Shown: positions 8,377-17,480 of the stretch, piece after piece
Position numbering within the stretch: position 1 is the stretch's first letter
Layout: each line of letters starts with the position of its first letter
Source: an uncultured Lachnospiraceae bacterium
Lineage (GTDB): Bacteria > Bacillota > Clostridia > Lachnospirales > Lachnospiraceae
Direction: 5' to 3'
Assembly: GCA_902796595.1 (NCBI GenBank)
Contig: CADBPM010000022.1
Span: forward strand, 1 to 45,677
DNA: 45,677 bases
Translations under genes and position numbers: made by a program
Notes under the pieces: model-generated
What the model saw: the letters and a program-made list of their open reading frames with translations, nothing else
Database searches by the model: none
Told to the model about the DNA's origin: nothing

Positions 8377-9018
8377 ATGTTGGTTATAGGAATTACCGGC
8401 GGTATAGGATCGGGAAAATCTCTTATAACGGATATAATGAAAAATGAACATGGTGCAAGGATAATAGATACGGATACTGTTGCACATGAACTCATGGAAC
8501 CGGGTATGCCTTCCTACAATGGTATCGTGAAAGCTTTTGGAGGGGACATTCTTGATGAAAATAAGAGCATTGACAGAGAGAAGCTTGGAGGGATTGTCTT
8601 TGGTGATAAGGAAAAGCTAAAACTCCTTGATGATATCACGCATCCTGCTGTGAGAGATGAAGTTGAAAAGAGAATCGAAATATACCGTGCGGAGGGTGCA
8701 CCTTATACTTTAGTTGAAACCGCATTGTTAATAGAAGCAGGCTACAGCGAATTCTGCGATAGAGTCTGGTATGTGCATGCAGACAGAGAAATAAGGTTTA
8801 AGAGGCTTTATGAGTCAAGAGGTATGGACAAAGAGAAGGCAGTTTCCATAATGGAAAAACAGCAGAAGGAAGATGCCTTTATAAAAATTTCTGATGATGT
8901 TATAGAAAACAGCACGACAAAGGGAGAAGTAAAAAAGCAGATAGAAAAGATCCTTGACAAGTACGTCTGTCTGCGGGGAAAAATGAAGACAGGACGTAAG
9001 ATGGTGAATTTTACTTAA
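8377..9018 (+). CDS. coaE: Dephospho-CoA kinase
   Basis: Catalyses the last step of coenzyme A synthesis, phosphorylating the 3'-OH of dephospho-CoA. The 213-residue protein begins with the P-loop GITGGIGSGKS and continues with IDTDTVAHELMEPG and the DDITHPAVR region, both typical of CoaE. It starts immediately after the polA stop (TAA then ATG), so the two are translationally coupled. polA-coaE adjacency is common in Firmicutes. Confidence 0.95.
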   Translation: MLVIGITGGIGSGKSLITDIMKNEHGARIIDTDTVAHELMEPGMPSYNGIVKAFGGDILDENKSIDREKLGGIVFGDKEKLKLLDDITHPAVRDEVEKRIEIYRAEGAPYTLVETALLIEAGYSEFCDRVWYVHADREIRFKRLYESRGMDKEKAVSIMEKQQKEDAFIKISDDVIENSTTKGEVKKQIEKILDKYVCLRGKMKTGRKMVNFT

Positions 9019-9035
9019 GTAGGAGATTACTCTTT

Positions 9036-11234
9036 ATGAGCAGTAAATATGATGATTCAAAATTGATTTTTGGTCTTGATATCGGCACAAGGAACTTAGT
9101 CGGAGTTGTCGGAGCGAGGCTTGATGAACACCGATTCAGAGTTGCGGCAATGGATATCGCGGAGCACGACACCAGAGCCATGCTTGATGGTCAGATTCAT
9201 GATATTCCAAAGGTTGCAAAATCTATTGCGGCAATGAAACAGCGCCTTGAGACCAAACTTGGCATGCAGCTTAGTGACGTATGTATTGCCGCTGCCGGAC
9301 GTGTACTTAAGACTGTAAATGTACACTGTGAAGTAAATTTTGACGAAGAAAAGATTGTAAACAGGGATGATATACATGCTCTTGAAATGCTTGGCGTTGA
9401 AGAAGCTTACGAAAAGATCAGGCAGGAGACCGGCACAGAGGATGAATATTTCTGCGTTGGCTATTCTGTCACTCATTATTATCTTAATGGAGATATAATG
9501 GGTAATCTTGAGGAACATAAGGCTGCCAAGATAGAAGCAGAAATGATCGGCACTTTTTTGCCTGAGGATGTTGTAGACGGACTTTATACTTCTGTAGAAA
9601 ATGCGGGTCTCTCTGTTGCCAATCTGACTCTGGAGCCTATTGCAGCCATTGATGTTGCCATACCGGAGAGATTCAGGCTTCTTAATATTGCTCTTGTCGA
9701 TGTAGGAGCAGGTACATCCGATATCTGTATAACTCAGGATGGTGCGGTTACAGCCTACGGTATGATCCCTCATGCCGGCGATGAACTTACAGAAATAATT
9801 GCAAAGCTCTGCCTTACAGATTTCAACACAGCTGACAGGATAAAAATAGACTCTACCCGCTTAAAGAATGTAAAATATAAGGATGTCCTTGAGTTAAACC
9901 AGACAATGGCTTCAAAGGATATCGTAGAGGCTTTAAAGCCTACTATAGATTCTATAACTGCAGAGATTGGCGCCAAGATAAAGGAACTTAATGGCGGAAA
10001 GAGCGTAAGCGCTGTCTTTGTAGTAGGAGGTGGCGGCAAGGTCACAGGATTTACCGACAGTCTTGCAAAGGTGCTTGATCTTGCGCCAGAAAGAGTTGCA
10101 CTTAGAGGCAAGGAAGTTCTTCATGATGTTGAATTTGATGAAAATGAATATGAAAAGGACCCTCTGCTTGTAACTCCTATCGGTATCTGCTACAGCTATT
10201 ATGAAGCAAGAAACAACTTTATCTATGTTACATTGAATGGCGATAGGATAAAGCTTTATGACAACGGTAAGCTTACTGTTCTCGATGTGATCATGCAGGA
10301 AGGTTACACTAATGATGATGTCCTTCCAAAGCGTGGCAGGTCTATTAACTTCACTCTTGGAGGTGAAAGAAGGATTGCCAGAGGTGAGCTTGGCGAGGCA
10401 GCAGAGATCAAGCTCAACGGCATACCGGCCGGAATAAGCAAACCTGTTGAAAAGAATGATTCCGTTACGATAGTGGCATCCACCACAGGACCGGATGCAG
10501 AGATTACAATAGCAGATCTTAAGGAAATGAAGGAAACCTTTACTGTAAGGATTGATGATAGGGAAGCTGTATGCCCAAGGCTTGCCGAGGTAAACGGTGA
10601 GCTGGTTTCAGGTTTCTATTCGATAAATGACGGTGATGAGGTAGTGATCCGTGATTACTATACCTTATCACAGATACTTGAAATGTCAGACCTTCCTTAC
10701 AGAGAGGGTTATCTTGTGAATAATGCTCCTGCGGACAAGGACACCAAGGTATTTGACCAGTTTTCAATAACAAGTCCTGAAATGAAGAGCATTTCAACCG
10801 AGAAGATGGTTGAAATGATACAGGAAAAGAAGAATGACGATCCTAATAAAGAAGTGGAAGGGGAAGCTCTAAAGGAAGCAGAAAAGGCAGAGGAAAGTGT
10901 GGTTGTCACTACAAATGAAGAAGTAGAAGACACTTCTGTTGCAGAATCCTTTGAAGATCTTCCTGATGTGGATGAGTCAGACCTTGATGAGGAAGAGGAA
11001 AAGCCGGAAGCTCCGGCAAGGGACATCACTGTAATGATAAACAACACACCTGTCACTCTTTCGGGCAAGGCAAATTATATATTTGTGGATGTGCTTGATA
11101 AATACAAGTTTGATATGAGCTCTTTAAGAGGAGAACTTGTGCAGAGGATAAATGGCAGAACTGTTCATGATTTTATGGGCAGGATTCATGATGGAGATAA
11201 ACTTACTCTTAAGTGGAGCGAGGATGAGGACTAA
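9036..11234 (+). CDS. FtsA/PilM-like ATPase with acidic linker and C-terminal beta-grasp-like domain
   Basis: A 732-residue protein. The first 390 residues show an actin-like ATPase fold of the FtsA/PilM group: phosphate-1 motif GLDIGTRNLVGVV near the start, LVDVGAGTSDICI as phosphate 2 and VFVVGGGGKVTG as the adenosine motif. The middle is less conserved. A strongly acidic stretch (about 612-658) leads to a final 70-residue segment (about 660-732) that reads like a small ubiquitin-like fold. True FtsA is near 420 residues and ends in a membrane-binding helix, not seen here, so this is a paralogue of unknown partner. It sits between coaE and a WalJ-type nuclease gene. Confidence 0.85.
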   Translation: MSSKYDDSKLIFGLDIGTRNLVGVVGARLDEHRFRVAAMDIAEHDTRAMLDGQIHDIPKVAKSIAAMKQRLETKLGMQLSDVCIAAAGRVLKTVNVHCEVNFDEEKIVNRDDIHALEMLGVEEAYEKIRQETGTEDEYFCVGYSVTHYYLNGDIMGNLEEHKAAKIEAEMIGTFLPEDVVDGLYTSVENAGLSVANLTLEPIAAIDVAIPERFRLLNIALVDVGAGTSDICITQDGAVTAYGMIPHAGDELTEIIAKLCLTDFNTADRIKIDSTRLKNVKYKDVLELNQTMASKDIVEALKPTIDSITAEIGAKIKELNGGKSVSAVFVVGGGGKVTGFTDSLAKVLDLAPERVALRGKEVLHDVEFDENEYEKDPLLVTPIGICYSYYEARNNFIYVTLNGDRIKLYDNGKLTVLDVIMQEGYTNDDVLPKRGRSINFTLGGERRIARGELGEAAEIKLNGIPAGISKPVEKNDSVTIVASTTGPDAEITIADLKEMKETFTVRIDDREAVCPRLAEVNGELVSGFYSINDGDEVVIRDYYTLSQILEMSDLPYREGYLVNNAPADKDTKVFDQFSITSPEMKSISTEKMVEMIQEKKNDDPNKEVEGEALKEAEKAEESVVVTTNEEVEDTSVAESFEDLPDVDESDLDEEEEKPEAPARDITVMINNTPVTLSGKANYIFVDVLDKYKFDMSSLRGELVQRINGRTVHDFMGRIHDGDKLTLKWSEDED

Positions 11235-11235
11235 A

Positions 11236-12030
11236 ATGCAGCTTTGTACGATAGCGAGCGGCAGCAGTGGGAATGCGGCAATGGTGCGCACAGAATCTAC
11301 GGTTGTTCTTGCGGATTGCGGGGTTTCCTGCAAAAGGATCACAGAAGGGTTAAAAGAAAAGGGAGTAGAGCCCGAAAAGCTTTCCGGTATATTTATAACT
11401 CATGAACATTCGGATCATATTAAAGGTTTAAGAGTATTTCTAAAAAAATATCATGTGCCTGTCTTTTCAACGGCAGGTACAATTGATGAAATACTAAGAA
11501 ACCCGGCGATGAACGAGTGTGATAAGGGGCTTTTTAACATAGTAAGACAGGAAGAAAAGCTTACGATAGGGGATATTACAGCAACCTGTTTTGATATTCC
11601 TCATGATGCGGCAGAACCGGTCGGATGGTGCTTTGTAAAAGATGATAAGAAGGTGAGCGTATGCACTGATATCGGTATTGCAACAGACACTATAAGGGAG
11701 CATATCGCCGGCAGTGATGCCATGGTCATTGAGGCAAATCATGATGTCAGGATGCTTGAAGCAGGCAGTTACCCTTATGAGCTTAAATGCCGGATACTTG
11801 GTGACAGAGGTCATCTTTCCAATGAAAATTCAGGAAAACTTATATCTGAAATCTGGAAAGAAAATATGAAGTATGTCTTTTTGGGGCATCTTTCAAAGGA
11901 GAATAATCTCCCTCAGATTGCTCTTGCAGCGGTTGAAAATGAAATGGCTAAGGAGCACGGGGATTATGAAATATATACATCTATCAGAACAGCGAATAGA
12001 GATATTCCGACGGATCTGGTAACAGTATAA
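11236..12030 (+). CDS. MBL-fold metallo-hydrolase, WalJ/YycJ type
   Basis: A 264-residue metallo-beta-lactamase-fold protein with the metal motif THEHSDH and a start, MQLCTIASGSSGN, that matches the YycJ/WalJ group of predicted single-strand exonucleases linked to DNA metabolism. The ATG at 11236 is chosen by homology; another ATG at 11224, inside the previous gene, also has a GGAG site and would add four residues. In Bacilli walJ sits with the walRK system; here it follows the FtsA-like gene by one base, so translation is coupled. Confidence 0.9.
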   Translation: MQLCTIASGSSGNAAMVRTESTVVLADCGVSCKRITEGLKEKGVEPEKLSGIFITHEHSDHIKGLRVFLKKYHVPVFSTAGTIDEILRNPAMNECDKGLFNIVRQEEKLTIGDITATCFDIPHDAAEPVGWCFVKDDKKVSVCTDIGIATDTIREHIAGSDAMVIEANHDVRMLEAGSYPYELKCRILGDRGHLSNENSGKLISEIWKENMKYVFLGHLSKENNLPQIALAAVENEMAKEHGDYEIYTSIRTANRDIPTDLVTV

Positions 12031-12050
12031 GAAAAATAAGAGGTGAATTT

Positions 12051-12323
12051 ATGAAAAAGGCAGTTTTATCTGTAGTAGGAAAAGACAGTGTGGGTATTAT
12101 TGCAAAGGTGTGCACATATCTTGCAGGAAAAGAAATCAATATCCTTGATATCTCACAGACTATTGTAGGCGGTTTTTTCACCATGATGATGATAATTGAT
12201 GTAACAGGTGTAGATGATAAGTTTACTTCTGTAATTGATGATCTTAAGGGTGTTGCTGCCGAGGCTGGTGTAGAGATTCACGTTCAGAGAGAAGAGATAT
12301 TTGACAAGATGCACCGCATCTGA
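12051..12323 (+). CDS. ACT domain protein (UPF0237 family)
   Basis: A 90-residue stand-alone ACT domain related to GcvR. It begins [19 protein letters not shown], with the Gly-rich turn that binds amino-acid ligands in ACT domains. An AAGAGGTG ribosome site (12038-12044) precedes the ATG. It pairs with the UPF0210 gene 17 bases downstream, an arrangement seen across many Gram-positive bacteria, including streptococci. The ligand is unknown. Confidence 0.92.
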   Translation: MKKAVLSVVGKDSVGIIAKVCTYLAGKEINILDISQTIVGGFFTMMMIIDVTGVDDKFTSVIDDLKGVAAEAGVEIHVQREEIFDKMHRI

Positions 12324-12340
12324 TAACACAGGGGGAGAAA

Positions 12341-13705
12341 ATGATCACTTTTGATGAAGTAAAAGAAACCAATGAAATGATCGAGCACGAAAACCTTGAT
12401 GTGCGCACTATCACTATAGGTATAAGCCTGCTTGATTGTATTACAGATGATCTTGATAAATTAAATAAAAATATTTATAACAAGATCACTGATATAGCAC
12501 ATGACCTTGTTAAAACAGGAAATGATATCGGCAAGGAATTCGGTATTCCAATCGTAAATAAAAGAATATCCGTAACTCCTATAGCTCTTATCGGCGGAGC
12601 TGCCTGCAAGACAAGTGATGATTTTGTGACAATAGCAAAGACACTTGATGCCGCTGCCAAGACAACAGGAGTAAATTTTATAGGTGGTTATTCTGCACTT
12701 GTAAACAAGGGCATGACACATGCAGATGAACTTCTTATAAGGTCCATTCCAAGAGCACTTGCCGAGACAGAGAACGTATGTTCTTCTATCAATCTTGGCG
12801 CTACCCGTACGGGTATCAATATGGACGGCGTAAAGCTCATGGGTGAGATCATAAAGGAGACAGCTGAATATACTAAGGAAAATAACTCAATTGGCTGTGC
12901 AAAGCTCGTTGTATTCTGCAATGCTCCGGACGACAATCCTTTTATGGCAGGTGCTTTTCATGGAGTTACCGAGGCAGATGCGATCATAAATGTGGGCGTA
13001 AGCGGTCCTGGCGTTGTAAAGAGCGTTCTGTCACATTGCTATGATCTTGACTTTGGTGAACTTGCAGAAACGATCAAAAAGACTGCCTTCAAGATCACAA
13101 GAGTTGGACAGCTTGTTGCACTTGAAGCTTCAAAAAGACTTGGTATACCTTTTGGCATAGTTGATCTTTCACTGGCACCTACGCCCGCTATAGGAGATTC
13201 CATAGCTGATATTTTCGAGGAAATGGGACTTGAAAAGGCTGGTGCTCCGGGCACGACAGCTGCTCTTGCAATGTTGAATGATCAGGTAAAAAAAGGAGGC
13301 GTAATGGCTTCCTCTTATGTTGGCGGGCTTTCCGGTGCATTTATACCTGTAAGTGAAGATCAAGGTATGATAAATGCCGCTGAGGCTGGTTCACTTACAA
13401 TAGAAAAGCTTGAAGCCATGACTTGTGTCTGCTCGGTCGGTCTTGATATGATAGCTATTCCTGGTGATACTCCTGCAAGTACAATTTCAGGAATAATAGC
13501 AGATGAAATGGCAATTGGTATGATAAATGCCAAGACTACAGCGGTAAGACTTATTCCGGCTGTTGGGAAGAGCGTTGGTGATAAGGTCGAGTTTGGCGGC
13601 TTGCTCGGATATGCTCCGATAATGCCTGTCAACCAGTTCAGTTGTGAAAAGTTTATAGGTCGCGGCGGCAGGATACCGGCACCTATACATAGTTTTAAGA
13701 ACTAG
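12341..13705 (+). CDS. UPF0210 / PFL-family protein (DUF711)
   Basis: A 454-residue cytoplasmic protein of UPF0210, whose fold is related to pyruvate formate-lyase-type barrels but whose reaction is unknown. Typical stretches include [19 protein letters not shown] near the start and [14 protein letters not shown] at the end. A GGGGGAG site (12331-12337) gives strong translation initiation. Its constant partner is the ACT domain protein just upstream, which suggests an amino-acid-sensing or amino-acid-related function. Confidence 0.93.
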   Translation: MITFDEVKETNEMIEHENLDVRTITIGISLLDCITDDLDKLNKNIYNKITDIAHDLVKTGNDIGKEFGIPIVNKRISVTPIALIGGAACKTSDDFVTIAKTLDAAAKTTGVNFIGGYSALVNKGMTHADELLIRSIPRALAETENVCSSINLGATRTGINMDGVKLMGEIIKETAEYTKENNSIGCAKLVVFCNAPDDNPFMAGAFHGVTEADAIINVGVSGPGVVKSVLSHCYDLDFGELAETIKKTAFKITRVGQLVALEASKRLGIPFGIVDLSLAPTPAIGDSIADIFEEMGLEKAGAPGTTAALAMLNDQVKKGGVMASSYVGGLSGAFIPVSEDQGMINAAEAGSLTIEKLEAMTCVCSVGLDMIAIPGDTPASTISGIIADEMAIGMINAKTTAVRLIPAVGKSVGDKVEFGGLLGYAPIMPVNQFSCEKFIGRGGRIPAPIHSFKN

Positions 13706-13714
13706 GAGAAATTT

Positions 13715-14542
13715 ATGGAAACCAGAATGTGGAGTGAGCTTCTTGAGCCTTATAAGCTTGCAGTGGATGAACTCCTTGTTAAGTTCAGTCATGTAAAAGA
13801 CCAGTATAATTCGAGGGGGGAGTATTCTCCAATAGAGTCGGTACTTGGAAGAGTAAAGCGCATTTCCAGTATTCTGGAGAAGGCACAGAAGAAGGGCATC
13901 GATCTTGACGATGTAGAAGAGAAGATCGAAGATATAGCCGGTATAAGGATTATCTGTCAGTTTACTGATGATATATACACTGTGCGTGATATGATAAAAA
14001 ACAGAAGCGACTGCTTTGTCGTTGAAGAAAAGGACTATGTTACTAATGCAAAGCAGAGTGGGTACAGGAGTTATCATCTTATAATAAACTACAGCGTTGA
14101 AACGGAGTACGGCGCCAAAACAGTAAAGGTTGAGGTTCAGATCCGTACTCTTGCAATGGACTTCTGGGCTACGATCGAACATTCTCTGCAATACAAATAT
14201 AAGGGAAAGCTTCCTGTAAATGTATCTCAGAGACTTACAAATTCGGCAAGCGCTATTCTCAAACTCGATGAAGAAATGTCTGCTATCCGCGACGAGATCG
14301 TAGATGCACAAAATTCTTTTAAAATAAAGGCAAGGATAGTTTCGGAGATCCTTAATAACATACAAAATCTTTATAAGGTTGGAAATGACAGAGAGGTTGC
14401 CAAGATTCAGGATGAATTTTACTTTATCTATGAAGAAGGGGACCTTGATACATTGGAACGTTTCAACCGTGAACTTGACCATATCGTGGAAGGCTATCAC
14501 ACGCAGAGCCTTCCGAATTTCGACACAGGGAGCAATTATTGA
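13715..14542 (+). CDS. Small alarmone synthetase (RelQ-like, (p)ppGpp synthetase)
   Basis: A 275-residue protein carrying only a RelA/SpoT synthetase domain, with no HD hydrolase, TGS or ACT domains. Family motifs include EDIAGIRIICQF (72-83), GYRSYHLII (116-124) and EVQIRTLAMDFWATIEH (140-156), the last holding substrate-binding residues. It should transfer pyrophosphate from ATP to GDP or GTP to make alarmone. The C-terminal 70 residues are helical and could be an oligomerisation part, as in RelQ tetramers. An AGGAG site overlaps the previous stop codon. The next gene starts at the last base of this one (TGATG). Confidence 0.9.
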   Translation: METRMWSELLEPYKLAVDELLVKFSHVKDQYNSRGEYSPIESVLGRVKRISSILEKAQKKGIDLDDVEEKIEDIAGIRIICQFTDDIYTVRDMIKNRSDCFVVEEKDYVTNAKQSGYRSYHLIINYSVETEYGAKTVKVEVQIRTLAMDFWATIEHSLQYKYKGKLPVNVSQRLTNSASAILKLDEEMSAIRDEIVDAQNSFKIKARIVSEILNNIQNLYKVGNDREVAKIQDEFYFIYEEGDLDTLERFNRELDHIVEGYHTQSLPNFDTGSNY

Positions 14543-15960
14543 TGGCATTTACATTACCTGAGGCCTTTAAGGCAAGAATCAAAGAGGAACTTGACAATAA
14601 AGAATATGAGGCATTTTTAGCAAGTTATGAAAAAAAGCCGCTTGCCGGTCTCAGGCTTAACAGGTTGAAGATTGACCCTAAAAAATGGGACTCAATCTCT
14701 CCTTCAACGTTAAGAAAGATTCCTTGGATAGATAACGGGTATTATTATGATGCCAATGACTGGAATGCATCAAAAGACCCATACTATTATGCAGGACTTT
14801 ATTATATACAGGAGCCAAGTGCCCAGACACCGGCCAATATCCTGCCTGTTGAACCGGGCATGAGAGTTCTTGACCTTTGCGCCGCACCGGGCGGAAAAAG
14901 CACTGAGCTTACAGCAAAGCTTCAGGGCAAAGGTCTCCTTGTTTCAAATGATATCTCTGCCACAAGAGCTAAGGCACTTGTTAAAAATCTTGGAGTTTTT
15001 GGCTCAAAAACATCACTTATCACAAGCTGTGAACCGGGGCAGTTACTTAAGTTTTTCCATAAGTTTTTCGACAGGATTCTTGTGGATGCCCCTTGTTCGG
15101 GAGAAGGAATGTTCAGAAAAGAGCCTGTTATTATGAAAAACTGGGAACAGTACGGGACAGGCTACTATAATGACATACAGAAGGACATAATCCTTAAGGC
15201 TTCTGATATGTTAACCCCTGGCGGCTACATGCTTTATTCCACCTGTACATTTTCACCTGATGAAGATGAAGGAACTATGGATTTCCTGCTTAATAACAGA
15301 CCGGAAATGGAGATCGTGCCGATTCCTTCTGAAAATGAATATGAGGGGTTTGATACAGGTCATCCGGAATATATAGGAAGTTTTCACGACGAAATAAAAA
15401 ATGCTGTAAGGATTTGGCCTCATAAAATGGAAGGAGAGGGGCATTTCTGCTGCCTTCTTCATAAAAAAGAAGGCGAAGTTGGACTATCCTGTCAGACTAA
15501 AATATCTCCTGTAAAGCTTAGTAAGGAAGAGGAAGATTTTTTTGCTTCTTACGGGCTTTCAAAGGATGAAATGAAAAGGATAGAAGCCCATGGAGATAAG
15601 TTATATCTGATTCCTGAAGGACTTCCGGATATTACGGGACTTAGAATCCTTAGAAACGGGCTTTATATTGGAGACAGAAGGAAGGGAAGATTTGAACCTT
15701 CACAGCCTTTTGCCATGTCTGTAAAGGCAAGTGAGGCAAAGTACTTTTTAAAGCTTCCTTATGAAGACCCAAGAATCGAGAAATATCTTAAGTGTGAAAC
15801 GATCGATATAACAGAAGAAGAAAAGGAAAAGAACGGCTTAGCTGATATTGCAAAAGGCGAATATATTCTTGTAGGGCTTAATGACTATCCATTGGGATGG
15901 GGCAAGCTTTCAGGTACAACGATAAAGAACAAATATTTTGCTGGCTGGAGAATGATGTAA
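14542..15960 (+). CDS. RsmF-like rRNA (cytosine-C5) methyltransferase
   Basis: A 472-residue NOL1/NOP2/Sun-family enzyme that methylates cytosine in rRNA using S-adenosylmethionine. The cofactor site is VLDLCAAPGGKSTEL (109-123). The two catalytic cysteines are Cys185 in DAPCSGEG and Cys235 in YSTCTFS. A C-terminal region from about 290 resembles the extra RNA-binding domains of RsmF. The ATG at 14542 is preferred to a TTG one codon earlier because AGGGAG (14527-14532) is well spaced; it overlaps the preceding stop as TGATG. Its stop abuts the next start (TAAATG). Confidence 0.92.
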   Translation: MAFTLPEAFKARIKEELDNKEYEAFLASYEKKPLAGLRLNRLKIDPKKWDSISPSTLRKIPWIDNGYYYDANDWNASKDPYYYAGLYYIQEPSAQTPANILPVEPGMRVLDLCAAPGGKSTELTAKLQGKGLLVSNDISATRAKALVKNLGVFGSKTSLITSCEPGQLLKFFHKFFDRILVDAPCSGEGMFRKEPVIMKNWEQYGTGYYNDIQKDIILKASDMLTPGGYMLYSTCTFSPDEDEGTMDFLLNNRPEMEIVPIPSENEYEGFDTGHPEYIGSFHDEIKNAVRIWPHKMEGEGHFCCLLHKKEGEVGLSCQTKISPVKLSKEEEDFFASYGLSKDEMKRIEAHGDKLYLIPEGLPDITGLRILRNGLYIGDRRKGRFEPSQPFAMSVKASEAKYFLKLPYEDPRIEKYLKCETIDITEEEKEKNGLADIAKGEYILVGLNDYPLGWGKLSGTTIKNKYFAGWRMM

Positions 15961-16704
15961 ATGGCTTCAAAAGAAAAAACAGAATTAAGGCTTGATAAAT
16001 ATCTTGCAGATATGGGTGTTGAAACAAGAAGCAAGGTTGGTAAGCTCATCCGCAAGGGAGCGGTCACTGTAAATGGTGAAATGGTCCGTAATGCGGCAGC
16101 AAAGGTTAATACAAAGACTGACGTGGTAAAGGTCGCAGGACAGACGGTCACTCATACAACATATTTTTACTATATGTTAAATAAGCCGCAGGGAGTGATA
16201 ACATCTACAGAAAAAGGACCGACTCCGACAGTTATGGATGTTCTTGTTGAAGCTGGTATAGACTGTCCTGCTTTTGCAGAGCTTGCACCGGTCGGAAGAC
16301 TCGATAAGGATACAGAGGGTCTTTTACTTATCACAAATGATGGTGGGCTTAACCATAGATTGCTTTCTCCAAACAGCCATGTTGACAAGCTTTATTATGC
16401 TGAGGTAGACGGTGAAGTTACCGAGGGAGATATAAAGGCTTTTGAAAAAGGCATGAATCTTGGAGATTTTACAAGTAAGCCTGCAAAGTTAGTTGTAAAG
16501 GAGTCTGCGCTGGGCAGAGCAAAGACTCTTGTGACAATAAGTGAGGGAAAATTTCACCAGATCAAACGAATGTTTGAAAAATGCGGAAAAGAGGTTACTT
16601 TTCTAAAAAGGCTTAAAATGGGAACTCTTGAACTTGACCCAACACTTGAGCCGGGCGAGTTTAGAGAGCTCACCAAAGAAGAAATAGAAAATGTCGTATT
16701 GTGA
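15961..16704 (+). CDS. RsuA/RluB-family pseudouridine synthase
   Basis: A 247-residue enzyme that converts uridine to pseudouridine in rRNA; by length and sequence it is closer to RsuA (16S U516) than to RluB. An S4 RNA-binding domain covers about residues 9-60. The catalytic Asp115 is in GRLDKDTEGLLL. The gene's final codons (N-V-V-L) and its TGA stop lie within the first bases of repeat R1, so the repeat supplies the end of the coding sequence. It starts directly after the rsmF-like stop. Confidence 0.92.
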   Translation: MASKEKTELRLDKYLADMGVETRSKVGKLIRKGAVTVNGEMVRNAAAKVNTKTDVVKVAGQTVTHTTYFYYMLNKPQGVITSTEKGPTPTVMDVLVEAGIDCPAFAELAPVGRLDKDTEGLLLITNDGGLNHRLLSPNSHVDKLYYAEVDGEVTEGDIKAFEKGMNLGDFTSKPAKLVVKESALGRAKTLVTISEGKFHQIKRMFEKCGKEVTFLKRLKMGTLELDPTLEPGEFRELTKEEIENVVL

Positions 16705-16856
16705 AGCAATACATTCTGTATCAGCTTGCTGTACCTTAGCGCTTTTGCTACGCAAAAGCACAATATACGATGTAGCCTTCGCTCATCGCTGTCAAGCGAT
16801 TTGCATGAGCGAATGGTTCCAGAAAATGTCGTATTGCTTCGCAAAAGCACAATATA
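16691..16856. repeat. R1 palindromic repeat, copy B (module 2 - module 1 - deleted module 2)
   Basis: A full module 2 (16691-16770) is followed by module 1 (about 16761-16820) and a module 2 that has lost its interior (16825-16856). Module 2 ends are inverted: TCGTATTGTG at the left and CACAATATACGA at the right. Module 1 repeats the stem TTCGCTCAT (16778-16786) / ATGAGCGAA (16805-16813). Its inner stem is ATCGCT (16785-16790) / AGCGAT (16795-16800), which differs from copy A by a matched pair change (C29-G34 becomes T16790-A16795). An open frame across this region is a by-product of the repeat. Confidence 0.8.
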
Positions 16857-16886
16857 AACGGAATTTTAGGATTTAAGAATTTAAGA

Positions 16887-17480
16887 ATGAAGAAAATTGA
16901 GAAATACGAAAAAGGATACTTTGGCTTCAGAAAGAAAAAGCTTATTTTAAATATGTTTTTTAATCTTCTGGCAGCCTTGGCTGTTTTTATATTTGGTCTT
17001 CTTGTAAATAAATTTGAACTTAGAAATATATTTTCTGTGATCGCAATGCTTTTTATACTGCCGATAGCAAGAAGTTTTGCTGAACTTTTTATCCTTCTGC
17101 CTTATAAGAAAGCGGATGAAAATGACTATGCCAAAGCAGAGAAGGCTATAGAAGGAAAGGGCATGCTTCTTTATGAAGCGGTATTTACTTCAAGCGAGAG
17201 ACCGATGCACCTCAACATGATCGCGCTTTTCCATGGCAGAATACTTGGTTATGAGGCAAGGGGTATTTCAAAGAACGAAAAGACTCATGAGGAAAATCTT
17301 AAGGAAGCAAAGAAATATATTGATAAGCACCTTGAAAATCAGGGACTTGGCGAAAAGATTGTCATTTTTGACGATATAAACAAGTTTATAAATGCGTTTC
17401 CTGCTGATAGGGAGCTTACAGAAGAAGTCAGTACAGAAATTACAGAATTAAAAAAATCAATGGAGTACTTTGTAGTATGA
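16887..17480 (+). CDS. Two-helix membrane protein, function unknown
   Basis: A 197-residue protein with two hydrophobic segments at about 17-40 and 44-70 and a mostly charged cytoplasmic C-terminal domain of about 125 residues. I do not recognise the family. The AGGA about 14 bases before the ATG is a weak ribosome site. It lies between two pseudouridine synthase genes and overlaps the second by four bases (ATGA), which suggests coupled expression but does not reveal a role. Repeat R1 occupies the upstream gap, so any promoter must lie within or just after the repeat. Confidence 0.8.
   Translation: MKKIEKYEKGYFGFRKKKLILNMFFNLLAALAVFIFGLLVNKFELRNIFSVIAMLFILPIARSFAELFILLPYKKADENDYAKAEKAIEGKGMLLYEAVFTSSERPMHLNMIALFHGRILGYEARGISKNEKTHEENLKEAKKYIDKHLENQGLGEKIVIFDDINKFINAFPADRELTEEVSTEITELKKSMEYFVV

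Noticed and set aside
13487..14548. 353-codon - strand open frame opposite the alarmone synthetase gene
   Set aside because: It is a shadow of well-supported genes on the + strand, with low-complexity composition and no homology I recognise.
16691..16876. Open frame of 61 codons beginning MSYCEAIHSV
   Set aside because: It lies wholly in repeat R1, has no ribosome site, and similar frames would arise from every copy of the repeat.
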